From Polychytrium aggregatum (taxonomy: Eukaryota > Chytridiomycota > Chytridiomycetes > Polychytriales), in NCBI RefSeq assembly GCF_025602895.1, contig NW_026516452.1, forward strand, positions 1-39,425: a stretch of DNA of 39,425 bases, read 5' to 3'. The translations under genes and the position numbers were made by a program. Shown here one piece after another: positions 10,807 to 23,299 of the stretch (the first letter of the stretch is position 1; every line of letters begins with the position of its first letter). The notes below the pieces were generated by a model. It was not told the DNA's origin. It did not search any database and saw only the letters and a list, made by a program, of their open reading frames with translations.

Positions 10807-13206
10807 ATGGTCAAAGTCGCCTGGATCTGCTCGATCGCCGCCCTCACTTTGGGAATGGCCGCCGCTACTGACTACGACCCCTACCACTCGACCTCGAGCC
10901 CAACCGACACTGTGCATGACTACGGAAAGGCCAACGTCACCGATCCCGGCAGCCAGCGACCCAAATGCTCCATCAAGCGAACCCGCTCGGCCCTGGACTA
11001 TCTCTGGCCGCTCCCCGCCAGCGTCACCGACAAGTACTACGATGTCAAGTTTGGCTCGCTGCACCTCGAGGTCCACTCGAGCGACGACGACCAGCGCGAT
11101 TACGTTGTTCAAGCCTTTGGCCGCTTCAAGCATTCGTTGGCCGCCAAGAAATCCGGCAAGAGCTCTCGCCGACTGCCGGTGATTGTCAACATTCTCGGAT
11201 CGGACTGCGTCGATGCCTCGTCGCTTCAGGGCATCGACGAGTCCTATACCCTCGATGTCTCTGATGTCTCGATCCACATCAATGGTGGGTGCACTGCTCC
11301 GCGCACAGCCAACCCTCTCTATCGCTGTGCCATGCAACTAATAGAGCATGCTCGGTCGGATATGGAATGTTACCTATCACTGTTGTGGTCTCGTCCAGGC
11401 AATGGAGGGCAACGGATGCACCCTCCGCCCTGGGTTGAGATACTGACGCGTGCATGTCGCTTTGGCCTCCAGCACAGAACCAAGTTGGTGCTATATATGC
11501 CCTCCAAACGCTCTCGCAACTGGTGACAGACAAGGGTTCGCTTGTCGCAGCCAGCATCACAGACAAGCCTCGCTTCCCTTACCGCGGCTTCATGCTCGAC
11601 ACAGCCCGCAACTTCTTCCCAGTCGTCGATATCAAGCGCATACTCGACGGACTTGCATACTCCAAGATCAATGTGCTCCACTGGCACATCTATGATTCTC
11701 GTAAGCAAATGCAGCTATATGCCCGTGGCTTGCCAAATCGGCCAACACCGCTCCAGTCCAGATCTCCCCATTTCCTTCCCAAAGGCTCTCCGATTTCGGC
11801 AATGCTACTGCTGTGGCACATATACACTTGCAGAGGCCCTTCTCCGTGCTGATACGACGCCGTTGACTGAACTTTTCGCTCTGCACTTTCTTTACGCATC
11901 GATAGAGTCGTTCCCGATCAAGTGGGACCGCTACCCCGGTCTGCTGAATGCTGCCTTCAAGTACGACGATGGCACTCCAAAGATCTACACCAAGGACGAC
12001 ATCCGCAAGATTATTGCCTATGCCTTTGCCCGCAACATCCGCGTGATTCCCGAGTTTGAGTTCCCAGGGCACAATGCTGTGTTCCACTTTGCGGACCCAA
12101 GCTTTGTTCTTGCGTATGCGCACTCGCCGTGGGATGGCCGCAACGGCTATCTGAAGAACGACTCCACGACCCAGCTTGTTGGTTGGGGTGCTCAGTATTG
12201 CAACGAGCCGCCGTGTGGCCAACTCGACCCCACCAACTACAAGGCCATGTGTCTCGTCAACGACTTGGTCAACGAAGTCGGTTCGTGGTTCGAGGATCCT
12301 GTCCTCCACGTTGGTCACGACGAAGTCAATGGCCGTGTCTATGGCAAGGTTCCTGACAACTGGGACACGTTTGATCCCACCGTCTACACTAATCCGGTCG
12401 TTCAAGCCTTCGAGAAGCAGTTCGTTCCCATACTCGCCAAGGCAAAGAAGCAATATGCCGCCTGGGACGATGCCGCCACCGACTTTGGCATCGAAAAGAT
12501 CATCCCCTCCAACGCCATCATTACCCAATGGCAGACCGGGCAGGATGGCACCAACGGCGGCAAGGTCAACGACATCGCTGCCAAGGGCTTCACCAACATT
12601 GTGGTCTCGCCCTCGTCGCACTACTACTTGGATTGCTCGCCCTCGGTTGCTTGGTGTATGAGCAACCCTTTGCCCAACATCAGCTACAACTTGCCCGGCT
12701 ACAAGACCCTCACCGGTCAATGGCACAACTGGACCATGATCTACCAGTACGACCCATTGAGCGGCGTTTTGCCCGCAAACGTCCCCTTCGTCAAGGGCGG
12801 CTTTGGCTCGCTTTGGTCCGAGACGATCAAGCGCCACAACCTCGACCGATACGTTTTCCCCCGCATGGCAGCCATCGCCGAGCGTCTCTGGTCCTACACC
12901 AATGCCGCATACGACCCTGTGGCGACACCTCGCCGCCTGAACCGCTTCCGCGCCTCGCTGATCAACGAGCTGGGCATTGCCTCCGCCGATCTTGACTATC
13001 TGGGCAATGGCGAGGGCACGGTGTTCCGCACCGAGCTCTGTGACGGGCCCGGCACTACTGCTGCATTCCAGAAGACCTCTGAGTGCTGCTTTGCTGGCCA
13101 GCCCACAGCTCCAGGCGCCTCTGAGAACTACTGCGAGATCGCCTGCACCTACAAGACCAACAGCTTTGTCTACACGATCCCCGCCAACGTGCCATACGAC
13201 TACTGA
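10807..13206 (+). CDS. Secreted beta-N-acetylhexosaminidase (GH20)
   Basis: Removes terminal N-acetylglucosamine from chitin oligomers; in a chitin-walled fungus this serves wall turnover and chitin scavenging. Exons 10807-11284, 11473-11700, 11906-13206 join in phase to give 668 residues. Residues 1 to about 21 are a signal peptide (basic start, hydrophobic core ending GMAAA). A GH20b N-terminal domain follows, containing DESYTL and NQVGAIYALQTLSQLV. The (beta/alpha)8 barrel has RGFMLDTARNFFP, NVLHWHIYDSQSFP, IPEFEFPGH and the catalytic Asp-Glu pair in HVGHDEVN (D374-E375). GSLWSE and the C-terminal FPRMAAIAERLW complete the active-site wall. Several NxS/T sites (for example NDST and NWT) fit a glycosylated secreted enzyme. 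A cysteine-rich tail beyond the barrel (CCFAGQ, CEIAC) resembles no named module I can assign. Confidence 0.95.
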
Positions 13207-13244
13207 TTTAGATGCCTGGCCTGCGATCCTTGGCCGGCTCTCAA

Positions 13245-13246
<2 letters not shown>

Positions 13247-13277
<31 letters not shown>
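13247..13277. repeat. (CCAG)n microsatellite
   Basis: About seven to eight perfect ccag copies starting 40 bp after the hexosaminidase stop codon, in its 3' UTR. Confidence 0.85.
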
Positions 13278-13405
13278 TATCAGTGAAACTTGCGTCTTTC
13301 TACTTTTACAGAATATTGGCAAACTCCATTTACTACTGCTAATGACATGGTATTGAGCAAACAACAAGATGGGGGAATATACTGATTGTAACGTTCAAGA
13401 AGCGC

Positions 13406-13585
13406 CTAAGCTGAGTAAAGCAAAAGCCAGGCATGGGAGGGATATCGAGCGACCAAGAAGCGAACGTGGTGCAGATACCTGAGACACTTCTTGGCGATCA
13501 GCACAATCGAGAGACACGACACCGGGTAGATCGAGCGGGTGTTGGCGTTGTCGATTTTGAAGGATATGTCCATCATGATGTGCAT
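13406..13585 (-). other. Orphan exon-like ORF, possibly a gene remnant
   Basis: On the minus strand a frame open from 13627 and starting with ATG at 13585 encodes 59 residues with strong C/G bias at third positions. Its product includes MMDISFKIDNANTR and YPVSCLSIVLIAKKCL, which read like ordinary globular protein. An in-frame stop at 13630-13628 and the lack of an AG acceptor before the good sequence mean it cannot be a normal internal exon. It could be a very small gene, a decayed copy, or the end of a gene with a frameshift. I do not recognise the family. Confidence 0.3.
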
Positions 13586-14008
13586 GAGCGGGAACAGCGA
13601 GTGTTGGCGAGTTTCAGGGGAGGATAGTCAACCGACTTGCTACAGCTGTCATCCCATGCTGGTTGCTTGGGTCGACATCGCTTCCGGAACACCCAAGTAG
13701 CCAAGAAACCCTGCCCCGGCGATCCTGGCAACAGCTCGCCGTCCAAAACCGCATCGGATTGAGCAACAGGAGCAACGCTGGCCCCGACGATTGTGGATGG
13801 CCGCCGACGACTTTGCTGCCGCCGATCTGTCTTGGTGATCGGGCTGCAGCTGCGTCATTGCGATGACATGGACACCGCCCGAGCCAGCCAGCCAGTCAGT
13901 CGCACGCCCACTCCGTTGATTAACCCGTTGGATGCCCGACTCGCCCGCACAGCGCTCCCCGCCATCGATCGCACACCCTGCAGGCAACAACACTACCCCT
14001 GAGCAACC

Positions 14009-15267
14009 ATGACACCACAGATCTATCCTGTTGCGGTCGAATACGGTCTGACACCGCCCGGCGGAAGCAGCCATATTGTCGACGCCCTGAATCGAGACAT
14101 CAAATCGTTTGTATCCGGCACATTGGACCAAAAGCTTAAAGGTTTGTCTGCGCTGTCACCTGTGCAGCTTGCTCGGTGTGGCCTCCCAAGCCAGCTCCTG
14201 TCTGCCGCAAAGCGCATCAGTGGGTAACGACACTGACCAGCGATGCATGTGCTTGGCTCTGCAGCCTGCATCGAATTCTCATACCTGTTTTACACATCAA
14301 ACGGAGCCCAACTGGAAGAGGTAGCCCGCGTCACAGATTGCCCTGATCCGCTGGACCAGCATTTCTGCCCCGCCAACCGTTACGGAATATAACCATTGAA
14401 CTCACTCGGGGTCAGGTTCTATCCAAAGACCCTCTGCTTATCAAAGTGCTGGTGGGGGTGCTTGAGAACCCAAGTCAGCCCACCGTACTGCGACTGGTAG
14501 GATCCAAGGGCTGGACGCCCAAGAGCCACTCTTCAAAGACTCTGTTTCTGTCCACCTTGTGGTCCCTTGGGCAGCTACTGTATCGGCCGCTTGGGCTCGG
14601 CCCGGCTGTCGGTTTGAGCGTATGCGCTGCTGACGACTCGCCGTGAACTCGCCATGAACTCTGCAGGAAGTCATCCAGACTGTCTCAGTTATCGGACGCT
14701 GCACGCCGAACATCCAGACCATCCTTTGCAACCAAGGGATCATCGAACTCTTGACCGACATACTCATGGATAGGCGAATGGACATGGTATGCACCCAGGG
14801 GCGTTTGGTAACAGCGTCGACACCAACTCTGATCCAGATACCGTCGTGGTGTGAGATGGCTACCCAGAAGGCAGATGCCCCACATTCTTCCCGCAACTAA
14901 CATATCAACACCATTGCTGCTGATTCCTTATTACGCTGGTGTTCACCGTCCGCCAGAGACAATGGGCGGCGCACTGCCTTTCGCTACTGATGATCAAAAA
15001 CTTTGATCCCAAACGTCCCGCATGGAGCAGTCCGAAGCTGAAGGTAGGGTCGCGCAGCCCTTCTTTTAGTACCCTGAGCCGTCATTGTTCTACCCAACCA
15101 GTTGTCGCCCGCCCAGTGTGCAGCATAGCTCGTAAATGGCTGCTAAGCACCATGGATTTCGCATTCCTGTACAGGTAGGGTTGGAAGATGCCACGAGTGA
15201 CGACTGGAGCAAGTGGCCTCACAACGCAGCGTCCGAGGTTCTTGAAACCTTGACATTGTCTTCGTAA
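14009..15267 (+). CDS. Small armadillo-like helical protein, unknown function
   Basis: Proposed exons 14009-14141, 14265-14320, 14416-14496, 14667-14786, 14957-15043, 15175-15267; every junction is in phase and the product is about 189 residues. It is all helical in character, with armadillo-like stretches such as LLIKVLVGVLENPSQPTVLRL, EVIQTVSVIGRCTPNIQTIL and NQGIIELLTDIL, then RQWAAHCLSLLMIKNF. No signal peptide or membrane segment is seen. It may be related to short ARM-helical proteins of flagellated eukaryotes, but I cannot name one. The last exon is the least certain: an alternative acceptor at 15101 would end the protein about 20 residues earlier. It is convergent with the PLPBP gene, 240 bp away. 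Confidence 0.55.
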
Positions 15268-15507
15268 ACCATGGGATAGTCTGCATATCCTCGACCGCCG
15301 ATGCGGCAAGTCGAGCCCAGAGCTCTGCCTTGGAGACTTGTGGGTATACAAAGAACACTCGCAGGAACGTATTCAGGGATACCTACTTCGCCGCCGCCTC
15401 GAGCACATCGGTAAACTCCTGGGTCGACCCAATGCGACCAGTGAATATACTACCTTTATTTCGGATTTGAGCTGGACAGAGCGTCCTTGGCGTCCCATCC
15501 GCATGAT

Positions 15508-17129
<1,622 letters not shown>

Positions 17130-17468
17130 GAAGCGCTCGCTGTGGTTGGGCGCTGGATGCTAGGCGTTTTTCGGCGATCGGTGCGGAAGAAAGCGCTGGA
17201 GAAAGGTTTTGCTGGCTCGCGTCGACGACGGGATTTTGAATTGCCTTTGGTCCCACCCCGGGGTCGCAGCCACCCACGCCCGAATCATGGAGCCCTGCCC
17301 CACCAGGTCCGGAAGAAAGCCTCGGCACTTTTTTGATTATTGCTACTGCTTTTTTTTTCGCGGGCTCGCATCACGCAGCAGCGGCGGATTCCGACCAACG
17401 CTCTCTGGCTTTGCATCTTCCTCGCGTCTCTCGGCTCCGTAGTATCTGAACCCGCAAATCACTCCAGC
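17130..17468. promoter_or_regulatory. Divergent promoter, PLPBP / RAB23
   Basis: A 339-bp gap between outward-reading genes, so both promoters should lie here. A T-rich tract near 17330-17360 is the clearest element; no TATA box is evident. Confidence 0.45.
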
Positions 17469-19056
17469 ATGAACCAGAGCGTGCTGACGACCGAAGACGT
17501 CGAGACGGCCATCAAAATCCTTATAGTCGGCAACGGCAGCGTCGGCAAGTCGTCGCTGATTCGGCGATTTTGTCGAGGCCAGTTTACCGAAAACTATAAG
17601 AAAACCATCGGCGTGGACTACATGGAGCGCGATATCACTGTTCCAGGCCACCATGGCGATGTGAAGCTCATGGTTTGGGATACCGCCGGTATGCTCGGAT
17701 ATCGGTGCTCTTCAGTGCGCTTGGTGCTCCAAGCGGCCCCTGCGTCGTCTTTGCTTGAGTTCTGCGTGTGCTTCTGGAGCAATGCGTCGCTGGGTTGTCG
17801 CATGGCTACGTGCATCTCAGGAAGATGCTGACCACGCCGCACTGTGCATTGGCGACAGGCCAGGAAGAGTTTGATAGCATAACCAAGGCATATTACAAAG
17901 GTTCGTATCCTCCGGTCGTGCACCCGCCGTATCGGCGGCTGCAGACGCGGGTGAGCTCGCAAGATCGGTGCGCCGATTGACTTCCAGAATGCCTGACTGA
18001 TTCGGCGGCCTCCTCGGCCAGACGCCAATGCTCTCGTGCTGGCGTTCTCAACCACGGACCGACAGTCATTCGAGACTATCAAGTCGTGGCGATCCAAGGT
18101 CGAGCAAGTGTGCGACGATCTTTCGATGGTTCTAATCCAAAATAAGATCGATCTCATCGGAAGCGCCGCCGTCACCAAGTAAGTCGGATTTATCCATCCC
18201 CAGCAAATATTGATGTCGGATGGCTGGGTTCTGTTCAATCGAAACCATGCTCTCAAATCCCGGAGCAGCGGGCGTGTTGGTGGGCAGATTACTCAGGCCT
18301 ATCCCGAATTGCACTTATCGCTCGCCAGCGAGGAAGCCGAGAGCCTTGCCCGCGAGCTCAAGCTCAAGTTTTACCGAATCTCGGTCAAGGATTCGCTGAA
18401 TGTCGAAGAGAGTACGTGTCGTCGTCGTCCTTGCAGATCCGAGTTACTTGCCGTCCACGCGATAGCCCAGGACGACGGCGGCGATTCCGATGCTGGACTG
18501 TTGACGGCATTCGCTATCGAATGTGTGTCAATGCATATCTTTCTCAGCCAATGAGTGGGCTTTGCAGCATGGTTCGCATACGGGCAGCTAACGCTGCACG
18601 GGTCCCACAGCTTTCCAATATATAGCAGAGCTCCACCTGAAGCGGCTTAAGGAGCGAGCCAAGAACGCCGTGGGCCCGATCAAACCCCGTAAGTAACCGA
18701 TCCGTCCAGCGACCATGCCGCAATCCCACCCTGCTCCCGCCAGAAACTAACCAAGGACACTGATACCACCGACCTTAGCAACACTTGAGACTGTGATGGC
18801 TCGGAAAACAAACACGTTCCTGGATCCAGTGCCGCCCAGCTCCCCGGCCAGATCCCCGTCGCCTTCGACAACTGTCCCGGGTGCCCCTGCTGCATCTGCT
18901 GCATCTGCTGCGCCTGTTGCCCACTCTGCCGGAGGACTGGCTACCTCGGCCCAGGAAAAGAGCCCTTCCCGAACGTCTTTCCCAGGCAGCGAGCGGCCTC
19001 AGTCAGCCCGAGGCGGCAAGACAGGGACTGCAAAGAAAGACTGCATTGTATCATAG
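17469..19056 (+). CDS. RAB23: Rab23-type small GTPase
   Basis: Membrane-traffic GTPase; in animals Rab23 acts at cilia and in Hedgehog signalling. Exons 17469-17688, 17859-17900, 18022-18178, 18329-18411, 18611-18688, 18779-19056; phases close, 285 residues. G1 is GNGSVGKSS (21-29), followed by effector KKTIGVDYMERDI, G3 WDTAGQEEFDSITKAYYKG, then VLAFSTTDRQSFE, G4 NKIDL, and NEEAESLARELKLKFYRISVKDSLNVEE, which fits Rab23 far better than other Rabs. After the G domain comes a Pro/Ala/Ser-rich tail of about 85 residues ending KKDCIVS, a CaaX prenylation box (C282). The tail is longer than in animal Rab23. Exon 4 uses the acceptor at 18328, chosen because it gives the conserved Asn-Glu-Glu junction. 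Confidence 0.93.
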
Positions 19057-19483
19057 CACAGCAACCATCGACGAGATCACTGTGGCAAGATCAGCAACTC
19101 ATGCGTTCGCACAGAGTAATAGACAATCTTGCCCTTTGGAAGCCGATGGCGCCGTCTTTCTGGATCCTGAATACACTTGACAGCCAATCAAATGCAGAAC
19201 GGGACACCCTGGTTTTTGATCAACGACTCAAGGATTTGCTGCCTTGTACCATCGTGCACTGGCCACGGCCTTCACTCGGGGGCTGCCGAGATGATGGTCT
19301 GGTTCGGCGCCGGCTATCCCAGACTGCATGTTCGCTTGGAGTGGAGCTGGCGAGCGCCCTGCAATGCATCCTCGTCAGCGGCACTGTTGCGTTCGCGCCA
19401 TCTCCCCAGCCCCAACAGCCCCAACAGCCCCTTCTTGGTCCTCATCGAGACCAGCACGCCGAATCCATCTTGCGAGCACTACA
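19057..19483. other. Intergenic region, RAB23 to FAM114 gene
   Basis: 427 bp with no recognisable coding sequence; it contains the RAB23 3' UTR and the probable FAM114 promoter and leader, including a short cagccccaa triplication near 19405-19430. Confidence 0.45.
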
Positions 19484-22400
19484 ATGAGTGCCGACCCTCA
19501 CCAAAGGCCCGTCGCAGAGCCCCTCCACTCTTCTCCGATGCTTGCCGCTGTTCCCGAACCCATGTCTGCCGAGCCCTCGCCTGCTCCGTCGGGATCGCCC
19601 CAGCCAGGCACGCTACCAATTCCCGAGCGCATCATGGAGAGCGGTTCGGACGTTCAGACGGCCTGCATAGAGCTCAGACGGCCTGCATAGTTCTCGTCGC
19701 TGGGAGCGTGCTCGTTGACCGACCGAAGATGATGGCGAGCGACTGACAGGACGAGTGCGGCGGCGCTCTACCAGCACCTCCAATGCCACGACTCTTGTTG
19801 CGAAACTCATACTCATCCTCTATGTATATATGTATCGCAGCGGGTTTCCCACTCGCTCCTCATCATCCTGCTCCTGTCCGTGACCAAGACCAAGATGACC
19901 AGGATGACCAAGACACATCGTCTGCCCCACCTCCGTCCAAGAGCTGGGGCTGGGGATTCGTCAACATAGCCAACAACCTCGCCTCCGACCCGATCTCGTT
20001 TCTGTCGTCTGCCGCCTCGACCGCAGTGAACTCGGCCTCGTCGGCCGTCAACACCGTCAGCGAGGCACTCATGGAGCCCACAGACTTGATATCCAGTGTT
20101 ACGGAGCTCACTAAGGAAGCCAAAAACAAGGCCGTTGCTCTTGGTAATGCAGCGGGCGAGAATCCAGAGAGCAATCGTGCATGCACAACCGCCGCCTTTA
20201 CTGCGTGACATGGAACTGACTGCTTTCCCCAACCAACCATAGGCAAGGAGATCCGCTCGGCAACCACCAAGGCCGTCGAGTCTCTGGACAAGGAGTTTAG
20301 CATGGACTCATCCCGAGATGATCGCGCGCTCTACCCCGATGCTGATGCCAGCCCGGTCGAAGCCGAAGAGCGTGCTCAGGAAAAGGTGGGCATGATGAGG
20401 AAGGAGCAGACCGAAAGTGCCGGGATGTTGGAAGCGATGCAGCCAGCGATGCAGCCAGCGATGCGCCAGCGATGCAGCTTCTGGCTGATATCCGTGATCT
20501 CTTAGCAGGCCGAATCGCTGCTTATACAAATGGACAAGACCCTGGACATGGCCGCCAGCGCCGTCGGCCAAACAATCATGGTACGTACCGCCGAGGCAGC
20601 TTCCTTCGAGTCCCGAGCTCGGGCAGAGGCATTGCCCCAGCGTCAGTTGGTTCGTTGTTTTGGGTCGCTCATCCGTCTCGCCGTTGGGTGTGCAGACCGG
20701 GTATAGGAAGATTGGCGAGAGCCATCTCGTGAAAGATGTCCGTGAGTCCGAGACTCTGCAGCAAGGACTCGAAATCGGCCAACAAGCCGTCAGCCAAGGA
20801 CTCCAGACGCTGGAATATTTTGGAGCCAAGGCCCTGTCTGCATTGATGGTAAGCGTGCACAAAGCCCTTCGATGGCCCTGAGTCCTTGAATCCTGCCCCG
20901 AACAATTTGCGATTGCAGAGACGCCGGTATCGGATGAACGAACGATTGACCTGAGGCGGCCTGCTTCCGCTATAGGATATTGGCTCGCCAACCGAAGTCT
21001 CGCCAAGCAATCCAGTGGGTGAATCCAAAGTGAGTCCATTGTGTGAGAAGCACTGATATGACTGAGCAGCGCATGTCCATGCCCACCGGCTTGGGTGAAT
21101 ATCGCTCACAGGACCCAAGCGTGCGGGCCCGAACTGCACGGATGGCGAGCAAGCCCGCAGCTTCTGATTGCATGGCTGAATCCAAATCTGTCCACCCCGC
21201 TTACGTTTCGTCGCCGGCTCGACGCTCGGTACAGTCGATCGAACAACTCTTTGAAGAGCAGGGCGGAGGTGTTCGTCTCCAGGTAACTCACCACAGTCAC
21301 ACGGCTGTCCGGATGCTTGCTTAGCCACACTCCTGCGCCAGCACGACTGACGCCAGATCACCCGCTTTCAGGCCCTTGATCTTCTCTCTGTCGAGGCAAC
21401 CGAGCGACTCTCCAAGTTGCCGGTGTCCGACGACGAAGTGGTCAACAACGTCCAAGCCACTTTGAATCAGTCTGTGATTCTTTCCGAAGCACTCTCGCGA
21501 AAGGGCAGCCTCTTTACCTCCCCGGACCATCTGACGCGGTGGGCAGTAGTTGTCGGTCGCCTGGGTCATGAGTCTGACAAGATCATGAAGGGCATCCAGG
21601 ACATCTCCATCTCGGCGAGTGGCTTCCAGGCAGACAAGCTGGCTGTCTACAACAAAGGCAAGCATTGTCATTCGACCCGAATGTGTAGCGGCCGATGCGA
21701 TGGCGCTGCCACGTTGTTGACTGCAACTCCACATGGCTCTGCCGAGGCGGTCGTGGGATCTGCGCTACCCGGATCCGTCTATGTTTGTCGCAGTGTCGGG
21801 TGAAAGGCGCCGACGGAGATCAAGTGCGCCAAAGATTGACGCTGACTGTCGACTGGATACAGATCTGGAAACCCTGGCGTCCAGCGGCGAACCGCTCTGC
21901 CAAGCCATGATCGATGCTGTCAACAATGCGTAAGTACATTGGCGTAACTGGACCACAGCGCACGATGGACTACAACTCACGGCCACTCTGTCTTTGATTG
22001 CTGTTTGCAGATACCAGACGAGTGCCCGGTCCAAAGCTCAGATGACCGAAAAGGCTTGTGAGCAGGTATGGATCGATGCCGGCGTCCCATGGCTCTGTCG
22101 TTGCATCGGCTGCTGTCTCACGGCCGGGTGTGCCGTCAATACCAGCTTGATGGGCTACCTGGCCCCGGCTCAAGCGTATCGCCCATGCTAACAGCTCGGA
22201 CTGACGCTAGATCCTGAGGATATCCGAGTTGATTTTGATGCGTATCCGCCATCTGGAAGCCAAGGAAGCTGCTTCGGCCGACAGCAGCAAGCAGCCCCCT
22301 GTCCTTGAAATTGCCAAGATGCTGAAGAATATGACAGTTGCCTTCATTGCGGTAGGATCCCTGTCTGGCAGCACAACCCCGTTGCAAACGCACCAAGTTG

Positions 22401-22780
22401 CTGGCGCCGCCTGCCCACTTACCAGGATGCGGACCCGCCGTTTGCAGGAGCTCCACTATTACAACTCGATCTACACACAGTTCCTGGAGACACTCAGCAT
22501 CGGGGTGCCAGAGCGTCTCGGCGACCCAATGCAAGTCAGCCTGGTTCACGACTTGGTGAGTATCAGCCGCGATCGTGACGCCACGCCACTGACTTGACTG
22601 AGCAACGGCTCATGGTACTGAACAATCCCTACCCATCTCCTTCTTGGCCAGATCGGGACCCGGACCAATGTGATGCTGTCCGATTCCGATGCGCTCATCC
22701 GCTACTTGCAGTCTGCCACCCAAGGAACCGTTCCGATTGTCCTGCTCTTGCATCGAACCCTCGCCGCTGCTTCTGAGTGA
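19484..22780 (+). CDS. FAM114 (NOXP20-like) family protein
   Basis: Animal FAM114A proteins are Golgi-linked and bind Rab2. Thirteen exons: 19484-19643, 19841-20143, 20243-20385, 20509-20580, 20696-20848, 20976-21029, 21235-21282, 21372-21657, 21863-21929, 22011-22065, 22211-22351, 22448-22555, 22652-22780. All phases agree, giving 572 residues, the usual family size. Features: Pro/Ser-rich start, an acidic Asp/Gln run, the family's WGWGF motif followed by an Ala/Ser/Val amphipathic stretch, KTLDMAASAVGQTIM, and LFEEQGGGVRLQALDLLSVEA, the hallmark (L)FEE-GG-xxLEAL-LLS block. The rest is helical. The intron after exon 8 is GC-AG (gcaagc at 21658). The first intron's acceptor (19840) is the least certain. 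A 16-nt duplication (about 19655-19691) lies in that intron. Confidence 0.75.
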
Positions 22781-23299
22781 TCTGCTCGAGATGAACCGGG
22801 CTGCACAAGGGTTTAGCTCCCTCGTTGGGAAGACCGTTGCTCTGCAGCAACCTCACCCGCCGCAGTTGGAATATAGTTGCCCCGTGTTTTGCACACGAAC
22901 CGCAGGACCGCAAAAATAAGCAGGTAGAAGCACGGGATATACGACGGAAAAGGTACGGGAGATGACAGAACTACAAGCGGACGATCGAGCAAACAGTCTA
23001 GTGAAAGGAGGCAGGCCCGCACGCTCACGAGCCAAAAACAGTGCGACCGTATCAACAGGGGAGCACATCCGCAGCGGAAGCATCATCTCATCAATAACGA
23101 TACCACACGCACGACGCTAAAGACCACAAAACTGACACAATGAGAGAGAGAGAGAGAGGGAGGGAGGAAGCGAGGAGAGAGAAAAGAGAAAGTGCAAGAA
23201 TGCACAAGAATGCGCAATGGACAGATGAAGCGGTTGGTGATGATGGGAATGGGAGGAGGGATTGGATCGGCAGAGGCGAGAGGAACACTTGGAGCTGCT
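22781..23299. other. Tail-to-tail intergenic region, FAM114 / SBP2-like
   Basis: 519 bp between two convergent genes, so both 3' UTRs lie here. A GA-rich run of gagaga units at about 23140-23160 is the only notable feature; no coding sequence is recognisable. Confidence 0.5.

Larger units (their letters stand above)
13207..14008. other. Intergenic region, hexosaminidase to ARM-like gene
   Basis: About 800 bp. It holds the 3' UTR with the ccag run, a minus-strand exon-like ORF (listed separately) and the promoter of the ARM-like gene. Nothing else is recognisable. Confidence 0.5.

Noticed and set aside
11668..13278. 536-codon minus-strand ORF opposite the hexosaminidase
   Set aside because: Shadow of the GH20 coding exon; composition is dominated by Val/Gly/Asp and it crosses the plus-strand introns.
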